64,000 bases of DNA from Blastomonas sp. SL216 (GTDB lineage: Bacteria > Pseudomonadota > Alphaproteobacteria > Sphingomonadales > Sphingomonadaceae), in the NCBI GenBank assembly GCA_026625625.1, contig CP113055.1, forward strand, positions 1,676,501-1,740,500, written 5' to 3'. This document shows positions 17,945-28,090 of this stretch, piece by piece (position 1 is the stretch's first letter; each line of letters begins with the position of its first letter). The notes beneath the pieces are model-generated. The model made no database searches. It had not been told where the DNA came from and saw only the letters and a program-made list of their open reading frames with translations. The position numbers and the translations under genes are program-made.

Positions 17945-17961
17945 TATTTGATAGGTAGGCG

Positions 17962-18852
17962 ATGGACCGGGCCCAACTCCCACTCAACGCCCTGCGAGCC
18001 TTCGAGGCGGCGGCACGCCATCTCAATTTTACCCGCGCTGCGATCGAGCTTTGCGTCAGCCAAGGCGCGGTCAGTCATCAGGTCGCGCAGCTGGAACGCC
18101 GCCTGGGCGCACGCCTCTTCCACCGACTACCGCGTGGGCTCGCGCTCACTGACGAAGGTCACGTCCTTGTTCCCGTCCTCGCCGAGATGTTTGATCGCGT
18201 GGGCGCGACGCTCGATCAGTACGGCGAAGGTCGCTTCCGGGAACTCCTGAAAGTCGGCGTCGTGGGTACCTTTGCAACCGGCTGGTTGCTCCCGAGGCTC
18301 GACATCTTTGCCCGCGCCCATCCGTCGATTGATCTGCGTATCTCGACCAACAACAACCGCGTTGACCTCGTTGCCGAAGGACTGGATTTCGCGATCCGCT
18401 TCGGTGACGGCGCGTGGCACGGCACCCATGCCGAACCGCTGCTCAGGGCGCCCATGACTCCGGTCTGTGCTCCGGCCATTGCAGCACGGCTCAAATCCCC
18501 CGCCGATCTCGTAAACGAGCGGCTATTGCGCTCGTATCGCCCGGATGAATGGGCGTTGTGGTTCGACGCCGCCGGCATAGCAGCGCCGAAACTCCGCGGT
18601 CCCATTTTCGATAGTGCGGCGCTGATGGGATCCGCCGCCGCCGCCGGTCTCGGCATCGCACTGGTGCCGACGGGGATGCTCACCCGCGAGCTCGCGTCAG
18701 AATTGCTCGTCCAGCCATTCCCGATTGAGGTCGATGTGGGCCGCTACTGGCTCACTCGCCTGATATCGCGTCCCGAGAATGCAGCCATGCGGCATTTTCG
18801 CGATTGGCTGATGGAAAAGATGAGCTGTACCTCCGCCCAATCCTCATCATAG
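17962..18852 (+). CDS. LysR-family regulator, AmpR/GcvA-like, of the beta-lactamase
   Basis: 296-residue transcription factor. Residues 1-65 form the winged HTH (LPLNALRAFEAAARHLNFTRAAIELCVSQ contains the family start, then AVSHQVAQLERRLG), followed by a periplasmic-binding-like effector domain (LLPRLDIFARAHP, DLRISTNNN, VPTGMLTREL). The opening LNALRAFEAAARH is the AmpR/GcvA subgroup pattern. It is divergent from the metallo-beta-lactamase with a palindrome between them, so it most likely controls that gene, perhaps responding to muropeptides as AmpR does; the ligand is inferred. The start at 17962 leaves a normal-length N-terminus. Confidence 0.88.
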   Translation: MDRAQLPLNALRAFEAAARHLNFTRAAIELCVSQGAVSHQVAQLERRLGARLFHRLPRGLALTDEGHVLVPVLAEMFDRVGATLDQYGEGRFRELLKVGVVGTFATGWLLPRLDIFARAHPSIDLRISTNNNRVDLVAEGLDFAIRFGDGAWHGTHAEPLLRAPMTPVCAPAIAARLKSPADLVNERLLRSYRPDEWALWFDAAGIAAPKLRGPIFDSAALMGSAAAAGLGIALVPTGMLTRELASELLVQPFPIEVDVGRYWLTRLISRPENAAMRHFRDWLMEKMSCTSAQSSS

Positions 18853-18987
18853 GTCCGCGATCCACCCATCTTCCGCCACGCCCGACCTGGCAAGCTCTTC
18901 CCGACATCCGACCTGCGGCCTTGCCGCCCGCCCAGCAGCCGTACAGACGATCGATTGCCTGATGCGCCAGCTTCCGGGACGTTCCAC

Positions 18988-19011
18988 ATGCCTGGCACGT
19001 ATACCAGGCAT
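18988..19011. terminator. Hairpin between convergent genes, possible bidirectional terminator
   Basis: An eight-base perfect inverted repeat, ATGCCTGG and CCAGGCAT with an eight-base loop, sits between the end of the LysR gene and the convergent end of the TpsB gene. It lacks a clear T-tract, so the terminator role is tentative. The rest of 18853-19058 shows no gene. Confidence 0.4.
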
Positions 19012-19058
19012 CTGGCCGGGAATGACCCGGTGCTTGCGCGGCGCTTGCTGGTTTGGCC

Positions 19059-20795
19059 TCAAAATCGGATGGCGAGCTGAACGGTGACCCAATCACCTCG
19101 CGCGTTGAAGTCATCGCTTTCGGTGTGGCTGTATTCGACCTGTGTGCTCAAGGTGGTGCGACCGAGCGGGACGAGAGCGCTGAGCCCTGCGCCATAAGCG
19201 CGGGTGGTCGTGCGTTCGAGTTCGAAGAAGGTCGGCCGCTCGAGCCGCGTCCGTGCGATCGCCGAAAAGGCGTAAGGGGCGAGGCGGATGTCGGTGTCAT
19301 AGGCAACGGCATCGATCTGGTAGCGCGCGGCAAAACCGGAATCGCCAACCAGGCTGCCGCTCGGCGGGCCCGATATCAGATCAGGCGTTGCAACATTGAA
19401 CTGCTCGGAACGCAGCAGCGGATCGCCAAAGCCGGTCTGGCTGCGCATGACGATGCGCGCAGCGATCGGAATCTTGGGCAGCGCCGCATCGACCGTGACG
19501 GAGGCGGCGAGCTTGTCGAACACCGCGTCGGCACCGATGCGCGAGAGCGGTTCGAAGATGGTGGCATCGCCGGCGCGGCGGGCGCCTGCAATATCGAGGC
19601 CGCGAGCATATTCGATCTCGGCCGAGGCGGACAGGCCGTTAGCTGCGCGCACGCCGGCGTTCAGGCTGGCGCGCGCCACCCGCGTCTCGTCGCGCGAAAG
19701 CGGCACGGGAAAGCCAAGCAGCAGCGAATCCTGCGTTTCCTTGTTGGCATCGAAGCTGGCTGTGGCGACTAGCCGCCCGGCACGATTGCGGACGATCGGA
19801 TAGGAGGCGCGCCCGCCAAAATGCTCGAACCGGCTCGACAGCGCGAGGAACGCCGCGGCGCCCTTGGGGCGGGCGGTGCTGGCGGTGGCATCGGCGCCGA
19901 TCACCAGACCGTCGCTGCCGATGGGCAGATCGGCATAAATGCCGGCATAGCGGCGCAGCGCCGACCGGCTGAACGAGGGATCGTCGAGCGCGGTGGCATA
20001 GGTGACGCCGATGCGCTCGCCCAGGCCCAGCAGGCTGTTGAACGCTACCGACAGCGTGGCCTGTTCGCGGCCCAGTTCGGGGCTGAGCCGGTTGTCGGCA
20101 GAGAGCACCGCCTGGACCGGACGGAAGCTGCCGGTGACGATGAGCACGGTTTCTCCGGTGGTGCTGCCGGGCGAGAGCGCGCTCGACAGCTCGACGCCGG
20201 AGATATCGCCGGCGAGCAGCACGGCGCGTTCCAGCACGTCGGCGCGCAGGTCCTTCTGCCCCACCAGACGGGCGAGATAGCGATCGATCACGCCGCGCAC
20301 GCGCGGGTCCAGCGCGTCGGTGCGGACCTGGCTCACGAAACCCGAGACAAGCTGGAGGCGGATGCGGGCATTGCTGCGATCAAGGTCCTGCACCGGCACG
20401 AACACGCGCACCAGCGGATAGCCAGCGGCAAGATAGGCCTGCTGCACGGCGGAGGCGGAAGCGTAGATATCGGCGAGCGTCACCTGGCTGCCCGGTCGGG
20501 GCAGCAGCGCGGACGCATCGACCTGTGCCGCCGCGAAACTGCCATCGAGCGTGACCTCGCCGATGGTCAGGCGCACCGCGTCCGCCCCGGCAGGCGCAGC
20601 GGTCACCCCTCCGATCGTGAAGCGGATATCGGCGTCCTTCTGCGTCCGGTCGATCTCGGCCCCTGGCGGGGTCTGGCTCTGCGAAGGCAAGCTCTGGGGC
20701 GGCAGGCCCTGGGCGAGCAGCGGCTGCACCGGCAGCGCGCACGACGCGAACAGGGCAATGCGCAGCGCAGGGCGCAGGATGGTTGCAAAAGGCAT
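19059..20795 (-). CDS. Two-partner secretion transporter TpsB (ShlB/FhaC/HecB family)
   Basis: Outer-membrane Omp85-superfamily pore that secretes the giant TpsA encoded just upstream. It is 578 residues from the ATG at 20795, with a Sec signal ending near PLLAQG, a short proline/glutamine linker, POTRA-like domains (about 45-200; for example GYPLVRVFVPVQ, LVSGFV) and a 16-strand-type barrel ending in the terminal Phe (VTVQLAIRF). The barrel holds FGDPLLRSEQF, matching the GxPx...E region of FhaC motifs. The frame extends upstream to 20822, into the tpsA stop, so the later ATG was preferred. The 5-base gap to tpsA indicates one transcript. Confidence 0.9.
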   Translation of the reverse strand: MPFATILRPALRIALFASCALPVQPLLAQGLPPQSLPSQSQTPPGAEIDRTQKDADIRFTIGGVTAAPAGADAVRLTIGEVTLDGSFAAAQVDASALLPRPGSQVTLADIYASASAVQQAYLAAGYPLVRVFVPVQDLDRSNARIRLQLVSGFVSQVRTDALDPRVRGVIDRYLARLVGQKDLRADVLERAVLLAGDISGVELSSALSPGSTTGETVLIVTGSFRPVQAVLSADNRLSPELGREQATLSVAFNSLLGLGERIGVTYATALDDPSFSRSALRRYAGIYADLPIGSDGLVIGADATASTARPKGAAAFLALSSRFEHFGGRASYPIVRNRAGRLVATASFDANKETQDSLLLGFPVPLSRDETRVARASLNAGVRAANGLSASAEIEYARGLDIAGARRAGDATIFEPLSRIGADAVFDKLAASVTVDAALPKIPIAARIVMRSQTGFGDPLLRSEQFNVATPDLISGPPSGSLVGDSGFAARYQIDAVAYDTDIRLAPYAFSAIARTRLERPTFFELERTTTRAYGAGLSALVPLGRTTLSTQVEYSHTESDDFNARGDWVTVQLAIRF

Positions 20796-20800
20796 GGAGA

Positions 20801-23800
20801 TCAGTTTCCGGTGGCCAGACATACGCCGCCTGCGGAAACGAGGCAGCCTTGATTGGCGGTGTTGATGATGGGATTGTCGCCGGGCGCGGTGCCCGATCCA
20901 CTGGCAGGATCGGCAGCGCCGCCGGGCATGGCGAAGATCATCGGATCGCCCGACCCACTGGGGTCGGATGCGGAGCCGCTGCCATTGGTCTGCGTACCGC
21001 CGCCCGGGTTGGACAGCGGATTGCCGAGCAGGTTGCCCACCGAATTGCTGGCCGCATCGACGCCCGACAGGCCCAGGCCGGGTGGCACGCTCTGGTTGGG
21101 AGAACGCACGGCCGGATTGATAGTCAGCGTTCCGGGCACGAACTGGATGGCATAGTTGAAGTTGGCAAGCGTGCCCTGGCGGATCATGTAGCTGCCCGCG
21201 TCCTCACCCGCGTCACGCGCCAGCGCGCCCGCAAGGCTGTCGCCATTGACCAGCCCCAGCCCGCCAACGGCATAGGTCAGCGCAGGATCAAGCGCACCAA
21301 GGGCCTTGGACAGGCTTTCCGCCGTCACCGTGATGGGTCGCGGCGTGATCGTGAGGTTGGCGCCGTTGTAGGTCAGCGCGTAGTTGGAGGATGCAGACAG
21401 AGTACCCCGGGTGATGGCGTAGGTGCCGGTGTTACTCGTTACTCCGGCTCCCGTCGCCAGCGCGCCGGTGAGCGTGTCGCCATTGACCAGACCCTGGCCG
21501 CCGACCGTGTAGGTCAGCGCGGGATTTGCGTTGCCATAAATGCGGGTGAGAGCGTCAGCGGTGATCGTCAGCGGGCGAGCCGTGACGGTCAGGTTCGCAC
21601 CAGTATAGGTCAGCGCATAGTTCGAGCTCGCCGCCAGCGACCCTTGCGTGATCGTGTAGGTGCCGACATTGCTGGTCAGCCCTGCCGTTGTCGCCAGCGC
21701 GCCGGTCAGCGTATCGCCGTTGACCAGGCCCTGGCCACCGACCGTGTAGGTCAGCGCCGGGTTCACATTGCCATAGATGCGGGTGAGCGCATCGGCCGTG
21801 ACCGTCAGCGGACGGGCGGTTACCGTCAGGTTCGCACCAGCGTAGGTCAGCGTATAGTTGCTTCCAGCCGCCAGCGATCCTTGCGTGATCGCGTAACTGC
21901 CGACGTTCGAAGTGAGCCCTGCCGTGGTCGCCAGCGCGCCGGTCAGAGTGTCGCCGTTGACCAGGCCCTGACCGCCGACCCTGAACGTCAGCGCATGGTT
22001 GCCGTTGCCATAAATCCGGCTCAGCGCATCTGCCGTGATCGTCAGCGGGCGCGCGGTGATGGTGAGGTTCGCACCGGTATAGGTCAGCGCGTAGTTCGAG
22101 CTAGCTGCGAGCGACCCTTGCGTAATCGCATAGGTGCCGACGTTCGAAGTGAGCGCTGCCGTGGTCGCCAGCGCGCCGCTCAACGTATCGCCGTTGACCA
22201 GGCCATGGCCACCAACAGTGAAGGTAAGCGCCGGGTTCGCGTTGCCATAGATGCGGCTGAGTGCATCGGCGGTGACCGTCAGCGGACGGGCCGTGACGGT
22301 CAGGTTCGCGCCGGTATAGGTCAGCTCATAGTTGCTGCCAGCGGCCAGCGACCCTTGGGTGATCGCATAGCTGCCGACGTTGCTGGTCAAGCCAGCTGTC
22401 GTCGCTAGCGCGCCGGTCAGCGTATCGCCATTGACCAGGCCCTGGCCGCCAACCGTGTAGGTCAGCGCGGGGTTGGCATTGCCATAGATGCGGGTGAGCG
22501 CATCGGCAGTGACCGTGATCGGCCGTGCGGTTACCGTCAGGTTCGCACCGGTATAGGTCAGCGCGTAGTTGCTGCCAGCCGCCAGCGAGCCTTGCGTAAT
22601 CGCGTAACTGCCGACGTTGCTTGTCAGCCCAGCCGCTGTCGCTAGCGCGCCGCTCAGCGTGTCGCCATTGACCAGGCCATCTCCGCCGACCGTGTAGGTC
22701 AGTGCCGGGTTCGCATTGCCATAAATGCGGCTGAGAGCGTCAGCGGTGATCGTCAGCGGGCGGGCAGTTACCGTCAGGTTCGCACCAGCATAGGTCAGCG
22801 CGTAGTTGCTGCCAGCGGCCAGCGTCCCCTGCGTGATCGCATAGCTGCCGACGTTGCTCGTCAGTCCAGCAGTGGCCGCTAGCGCGCCGGTGAGCGCGTC
22901 GCCGTTGACCAGGCCTTGGCCGCCGACCGTGTAGGTGAGCGCCGGGTTCGCATTGCCATAAATGCGGGTGAGAGCGTCAGCCGTAACCGTGATCGGCCGT
23001 GCGGTAACGGTAAGGTCTGCGCCAGTAAAACCAGTCAGCGTGTAATTTGAGGAAGCCGCCAGCGAGCCTTGCGTGATCGCATAACTGCCAACGTTGCTCG
23101 TCAGCCCTGCCGTTGTCGCTAGCGCGCCGCTCAGCGTGTCGCCGTTGACCAGGCCCTGGCCACCAACAGTGAAGGTAAGCGCCGGGTTCGCGTTGCCATA
23201 GATGCGGCTCAGCGCATCTGCCGTGACCGTCAGCGGACGGGCCGTCACCGTGAGGTTGTTGCCGACATAGGCCAGCGCGTAGTTCGAGCTCGCCGCCAGC
23301 GATCCTTGCGTGATCACGTAACTGCCAACGTTGCTTGTCAGCCCAGCGGTGGTGGCAAGCGCGCCGGTGAGCGTGTCGCCGTTGACCAGGCCCTGGCCAC
23401 CAACAGTGAAGGTAAGCGCCGGGTTCGCGTTGCCATAGATGCGGCTGAGTGCATCGGCAGTGACCGTGATCGGCCGTGCGGTTACCGTCAGGTTCGCACC
23501 GGTATAGGTCAGCGCGTAGTTGCTGCCAGCCGCCAGCGAGCCTTGCGTAATCGCGTAACTGCCGATGTTGCTTGTCAGCCCAGCCGCTGTCGCCAGCGCG
23601 CCGCTCAGCGTGTCGCCATTGACCAGGCCATCTCCGCCGACCGTGTAGGTCAGTGCCGGGTTCGCGTCGCCATAGATGCGGGTGAGAGCGTCAGCGGTGA
23701 TCGTCAGCGGGCGGGCGGTTACCGTCAGGTTCGCACCGGTATAGGTCAGCGCGTAGTTGCTGCCAGCCGCCAGCGTGCCCTGCGTGATCGCATAGCTGCC

Positions 23801-26800
23801 GACGTTGCTCGTCAGCCCAGCGGTCGTCGCCAGCGCGCCGGTCAGCGTATCGCCGTTGACCAGGCCCTGGCCACCGACCGTGTAGGTCAGCGCGGGGTTG
23901 GCATTGCCGTAGATGCGGCTCAGCGCATCAGCCGTGACCGTCAGCGGACGGGCCGTGACGGTCAGGTTCGCGCCGGTATAGGTCAGCTCATAGTTGCTGC
24001 CAGCGGCCAGCGTGCCCTGCGTGATCGCATAGGTGCCCACGTTGCTGGTCAGCCCAGCAGTGGTCGCTAGCGCGCCTATCAGCGTATCGCCATTGACCAG
24101 GCCCTGGCCACCGACCGTGTAGGTCAGTGCCGGATTGGCATTGCCGTAGATGCGGGTGAGCGCATCGGCAGTGATGGTGATCGGACGCGCGGTGACGGTG
24201 AGGTCTGCGCCGGTGTACGTCAGCGCATAGTTCGAACTCGCCGCGAGCGAGCCTTGCGTGATCGCGTAGCTACCCACATTAGACGTCAGCCCAGCCGCTG
24301 TCGCCAGCGCGCCGGTCAGCGTGTCGCCATTGACCAAGCCCTGGCCACCGACCGTGTATGTTAGTGCCGGATTGGCATTGCCGTAGATGCGGCTGAGCGC
24401 ATCTGCCGTGACCGTCAGCGGACGGGCCGTGACGGACAGGTTGGCACCGGTATAGGTCAGCGCATAGTTCGAGCTCGCCGCAAGCGTCCCCTGCGTGATC
24501 GCATAGGTGCCGACGCCACTCGTCAGCCCCGCCATCGTCCCCAGCGCGCCGGTGACCGTATCGCCATTGACCAGGCCCTGGCCGCCCACCGTGAACGTCA
24601 GCGCAGGGTTGGCGTTGCCGTAGATACGGCTCAGCGCATCTGCCGTGACCGTCAGCGGACGGGCCGTCACCGCGAGGTTGTTGCCGACATAGGTCAATGC
24701 ATAGTTCGAGCTCGCCGCCAGCGAGCCTTGCGTGATCGCATAGCTGCCCACGTTGCTCGTCAGCCCAGCGGTGGTGGCAAGCGCGCCGGTCAGAGTGTCG
24801 CCGTTGACCAGGCCCTGCCCTCCGACCGTGAACGTCAGGGCGGGGTTCGCGTTGCCATAGATACGGCTCAGCGCATCTGCCGTGACCGTCAGCGGACGGG
24901 CCGTGACGGACAGGTTTGCGCCGGTATAGGTCAATGCGTAGTTCGAGCTAGCTGCGAGCGACCCTTGCGTGATCGTGTAGGTGCCGACATTGCTTGTCAG
25001 CCCTGCCGTTGTCGCCAAAGCGCCTGTCAGCGTATCGCCATTGACCAGACCCTGGCCGCCAACCGTGAAGGTGAGCGCGGGGTTCGCATTGCCATAGATG
25101 CGGGTGAGCGCATCTGCCGTGACCGTCAGCGGACGCGCCGTCACCGTGAGGTTGTTGCCGACATAGGTCAGCGCGTAGTTCGAGCTAGCTGCGAGCGACC
25201 CTTGCGTGATCGCATAGCTGCCCACGTTGCTCGTCAGCCCTGCCGTTGTCGCCAGCGCGCCGGTGAGCGTGTCGCCGTTGACCAGGCCCTGACCGCCGAC
25301 CGTGTAGGTAAGCGCCGGGTTCGCGTTGCCATAGATGCGGGTGAGAGCGTCAGCGGTAACCGTAATCGGCCGGGCCGTGACGGTCAGGTTTCCACCGGTA
25401 TAGGTCAGCGCATAATTGCTGCCAGCCGCCAGTGAGCTTTGCGTAATCGCATAGGTACCGACGTTGCTGGCCAGCCCGGCGGTGGTCGCCAAAGCGCCTG
25501 TCAGCGTATCACCATTGACCAGACCCTGGCCGCCAACCGTGTAGGTCAGCGCGGGATTTGCGTTGCCATAGATACGGCTTAGTGCATCGGCGGTGACCGT
25601 TATCGGCCGCGCCGTCACCGCGAGGTTGTTGCCGACATAGGTCAGCGCATAGTTCGAGCTAGCCGCCAGCGTGCCCTGAGTGATCGCGTAACTGCCGACG
25701 TTGCTCGTCAGCCCCGCTCCCGTCGCCAGCGCGCCGGTGAGCGTGTCGCCATTGACCAGCCCCTGGCCACCGACCGTGTAGGTCAGTGCCGGGTTCGCGT
25801 CGCCATAGATGCGGCTGAGAGCGTCAGCGGTGATCGTCAGCGGGCGGGCAGTTACCGTCAGGTTCGCACCAGCATAGGTCAGCGCGTAGTTGCTGCCAGC
25901 CGCCAGCGAACCTTGCGTAATCGCGTAACTGCCGACGTTGCTCGTCAGCCCAGCGGTGGTGGCAAGCGCGCCGGTGAGCGTGTCGCCATTGACCAGCCCC
26001 TGGCCGCCGACCGTGTAGGTCAGCGCGGGATTTGCGTTGCCGTAGATACGCGACAAGGCATCCGCAGTGACGGTGATCGGACGCGCCGTCACCGTGAGGT
26101 TGTTGCCGACATAGGTCAGCGCGTAGTTCGAGCTAGCTGCGAGCGACCCTTGCGTGATCGCATAGCTGCCAACACTGCTCGTCAGCCCGGTAGTGGTCGC
26201 TAGCGCGCCGGTGAGCGTGTCGCCGTTGACCAGGCCCTGGCCACCGACCGTGTAGGTCAGCGCGGGATTTGCGTTGCCGTAGATGCGGGTGAGCGCATCG
26301 GCGCTCACGGTGATCGGGCGCGCGGTGACGGTGAGGTTCGCACCGGTATAGGTCAGCGCGTAGTTGCTGCCAGCCGCCAGCGAGCCTTGCGTGATCGCAT
26401 AGCTGCCCACGTTGCTCGTCAGCCCAGCGGTGGTGGCAAGCGCGCCGGTCAGAGTGTCGCCGTTGACCAGGCCCTGCCCTCCGACCGTGAACGTCAGCGC
26501 GGGGTTGGCATTGCCATAGATGCGGGTGAGCGCATCGGCAGTGACCGTGATCGGCCGTGCGGTTACCGTCAGGTTCGCACCGGTATAGGTCAGCGCGTAG
26601 TTGCTGCCAGCCGCCAGCGAGCCTTGCGTAATCGCGTAACTGCCGACGTTGCTTGTCAGCCCAGCCGCTGTCGCTAGCGCGCCGCTCAGCGTGTCGCCAT
26701 TGACCAGGCCATCTCCGCCGACCGTGTAGGTTAGTGCCGGGTTCGCATTGCCATAAATGCGGCTGAGCGCATCTGCCGTGATCGTCAGGGGACGGGCAGT

Positions 26801-28090
26801 TACCGTCAGGTTCGCACCAGCATAGGTCAGCGCGTAGTTGCTGCCAGCCGCCAGCGAACCTTGCGTAATCGCGTAACTGCCGACGTTGCTCGTCAGCCCA
26901 GCCGCTGTCGCCAGCGCGCCGGTGAGCGTGTCGCCATTGACCAGACCCTGGCCGCCAACCGTGAAGGTGAGCGCGGGGTTCGCATTGCCGTAGATGCGGC
27001 TGAGCGCATCTGCCGTGACCGTCAGCGGACGGGCCGTCACCGTGAGGTTGTTGCCGACATAGGCCAGCGCGTAGTTCGAGCTCGCCGCCAGCGATCCTTG
27101 CGTGATCACGTAACTGCCAACGTTGCTTGTCAGCCCGGCTGTCGTCGCCAGCGCGCCGGTGAGCGTGTCGCCGTTGACCAGGCCCTGGCCACCGACCGTG
27201 TAGGTCAGCGCCGGGTTCGCGTTGCCATAGATGCGGGTGAGCGCATCGGCGGTGACCGTCAGCGGACGGGCCGTGACGGTCAGGTTCGCGCCGGTATAGG
27301 TCAGCTCATAGTTGCTGCCAGCGGCCAGCGACCCTTGGGTGATCGCATAGCTGCCGACGTTGCTGGTCAAGCCAGCTGTCGTCGCTAGCGCGCCGGTGAG
27401 CGTGTCGCCATTGACCAGGCCCTGGCCACCAACAGTGAAGGTAAGCGCCGGGTTCGCGTTGCCATAGATGCGGCTGAGAGCGTCAGCGGTGATCGTCAGC
27501 GGGCGGGCAGTTACCGTCAGGTTCGCACCAGCATAGGTCAGCGCGTAGTTGCTGCCAGCCGCCAGCGAACCTTGCGTAATCGCGTAACTGCCGACGTTGC
27601 TCGTCAGCCCAGCGGTGGTGGCAAGCGCGCCGGTGAGCGTGTCGCCATTGACCAGCCCCTGGCCGCCGACCGTGTAGGTCAGCGCGGGATTTGCGTTGCC
27701 GTAGATACGCGACAAGGCATCCGCAGTGACGGTGATCGGACGCGCCGTCACCGTGAGGTTGTTGCCGACATAGGTCAGCGCGTAGTTCGAGCTAGCTGCG
27801 AGCGACCCTTGCGTGATCGCATAGCTGCCAACACTGCTCGTCAGCCCGGTAGTGGTCGCCAGCGCGCCGGTGAGCGTGTCGCCATTGACCAGGCCATCTC
27901 CGCCGACCGTATACGTGAGAGCGGGGTTGGCATTGCCGTAGATGCGGCTGAGCGCATCTGCCGTGACCGTCAGCGGACGGGCCGTGACGGACAGGTTGGC
28001 ACCGGTATAGGTCAGCGCATAGTTCGAGCTCGCCGCAAGCGTCCCCTGCGTGATCGCATAGGTGCCGACGCCACTCGTCAGCCCCGCCAT
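20801..28090 (-). CDS. TpsA C-terminal part: MBG-like repeat array and C-terminal tail
   Basis: 2,429 codons back in the frame of the N-terminal part. About 28 MBG/YDG-like repeats of exactly 79 residues are followed by one diverged repeat (SLSKALGALDPALTYAVGG) and a serine/glycine-rich tail that ends with two cysteines (GCLVSAGGVCLATGN), a pattern common in TpsA ends. The TTG/ATG at 28090 is inside a repeat and is not a natural start. The stop at 20801 lies 5 bases before the TpsB start. Confidence 0.75.
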   Translation of the reverse strand: MAGLTSGVGTYAITQGTLAASSNYALTYTGANLSVTARPLTVTADALSRIYGNANPALTYTVGGDGLVNGDTLTGALATTTGLTSSVGSYAITQGSLAASSNYALTYVGNNLTVTARPITVTADALSRIYGNANPALTYTVGGQGLVNGDTLTGALATTAGLTSNVGSYAITQGSLAAGSNYALTYAGANLTVTARPLTITADALSRIYGNANPALTFTVGGQGLVNGDTLTGALATTAGLTSNVGSYAITQGSLAAGSNYELTYTGANLTVTARPLTVTADALTRIYGNANPALTYTVGGQGLVNGDTLTGALATTAGLTSNVGSYVITQGSLAASSNYALAYVGNNLTVTARPLTVTADALSRIYGNANPALTFTVGGQGLVNGDTLTGALATAAGLTSNVGSYAITQGSLAAGSNYALTYAGANLTVTARPLTITADALSRIYGNANPALTYTVGGDGLVNGDTLSGALATAAGLTSNVGSYAITQGSLAAGSNYALTYTGANLTVTARPITVTADALTRIYGNANPALTFTVGGQGLVNGDTLTGALATTAGLTSNVGSYAITQGSLAAGSNYALTYTGANLTVTARPITVSADALTRIYGNANPALTYTVGGQGLVNGDTLTGALATTTGLTSSVGSYAITQGSLAASSNYALTYVGNNLTVTARPITVTADALSRIYGNANPALTYTVGGQGLVNGDTLTGALATTAGLTSNVGSYAITQGSLAAGSNYALTYAGANLTVTARPLTITADALSRIYGDANPALTYTVGGQGLVNGDTLTGALATGAGLTSNVGSYAITQGTLAASSNYALTYVGNNLAVTARPITVTADALSRIYGNANPALTYTVGGQGLVNGDTLTGALATTAGLASNVGTYAITQSSLAAGSNYALTYTGGNLTVTARPITVTADALTRIYGNANPALTYTVGGQGLVNGDTLTGALATTAGLTSNVGSYAITQGSLAASSNYALTYVGNNLTVTARPLTVTADALTRIYGNANPALTFTVGGQGLVNGDTLTGALATTAGLTSNVGTYTITQGSLAASSNYALTYTGANLSVTARPLTVTADALSRIYGNANPALTFTVGGQGLVNGDTLTGALATTAGLTSNVGSYAITQGSLAASSNYALTYVGNNLAVTARPLTVTADALSRIYGNANPALTFTVGGQGLVNGDTVTGALGTMAGLTSGVGTYAITQGTLAASSNYALTYTGANLSVTARPLTVTADALSRIYGNANPALTYTVGGQGLVNGDTLTGALATAAGLTSNVGSYAITQGSLAASSNYALTYTGADLTVTARPITITADALTRIYGNANPALTYTVGGQGLVNGDTLIGALATTAGLTSNVGTYAITQGTLAAGSNYELTYTGANLTVTARPLTVTADALSRIYGNANPALTYTVGGQGLVNGDTLTGALATTAGLTSNVGSYAITQGTLAAGSNYALTYTGANLTVTARPLTITADALTRIYGDANPALTYTVGGDGLVNGDTLSGALATAAGLTSNIGSYAITQGSLAAGSNYALTYTGANLTVTARPITVTADALSRIYGNANPALTFTVGGQGLVNGDTLTGALATTAGLTSNVGSYVITQGSLAASSNYALAYVGNNLTVTARPLTVTADALSRIYGNANPALTFTVGGQGLVNGDTLSGALATTAGLTSNVGSYAITQGSLAASSNYTLTGFTGADLTVTARPITVTADALTRIYGNANPALTYTVGGQGLVNGDALTGALAATAGLTSNVGSYAITQGTLAAGSNYALTYAGANLTVTARPLTITADALSRIYGNANPALTYTVGGDGLVNGDTLSGALATAAGLTSNVGSYAITQGSLAAGSNYALTYTGANLTVTARPITVTADALTRIYGNANPALTYTVGGQGLVNGDTLTGALATTAGLTSNVGSYAITQGSLAAGSNYELTYTGANLTVTARPLTVTADALSRIYGNANPALTFTVGGHGLVNGDTLSGALATTAALTSNVGTYAITQGSLAASSNYALTYTGANLTITARPLTITADALSRIYGNGNHALTFRVGGQGLVNGDTLTGALATTAGLTSNVGSYAITQGSLAAGSNYTLTYAGANLTVTARPLTVTADALTRIYGNVNPALTYTVGGQGLVNGDTLTGALATTAGLTSNVGTYTITQGSLAASSNYALTYTGANLTVTARPLTITADALTRIYGNANPALTYTVGGQGLVNGDTLTGALATGAGVTSNTGTYAITRGTLSASSNYALTYNGANLTITPRPITVTAESLSKALGALDPALTYAVGGLGLVNGDSLAGALARDAGEDAGSYMIRQGTLANFNYAIQFVPGTLTINPAVRSPNQSVPPGLGLSGVDAASNSVGNLLGNPLSNPGGGTQTNGSGSASDPSGSGDPMIFAMPGGAADPASGSGTAPGDNPIINTANQGCLVSAGGVCLATGN

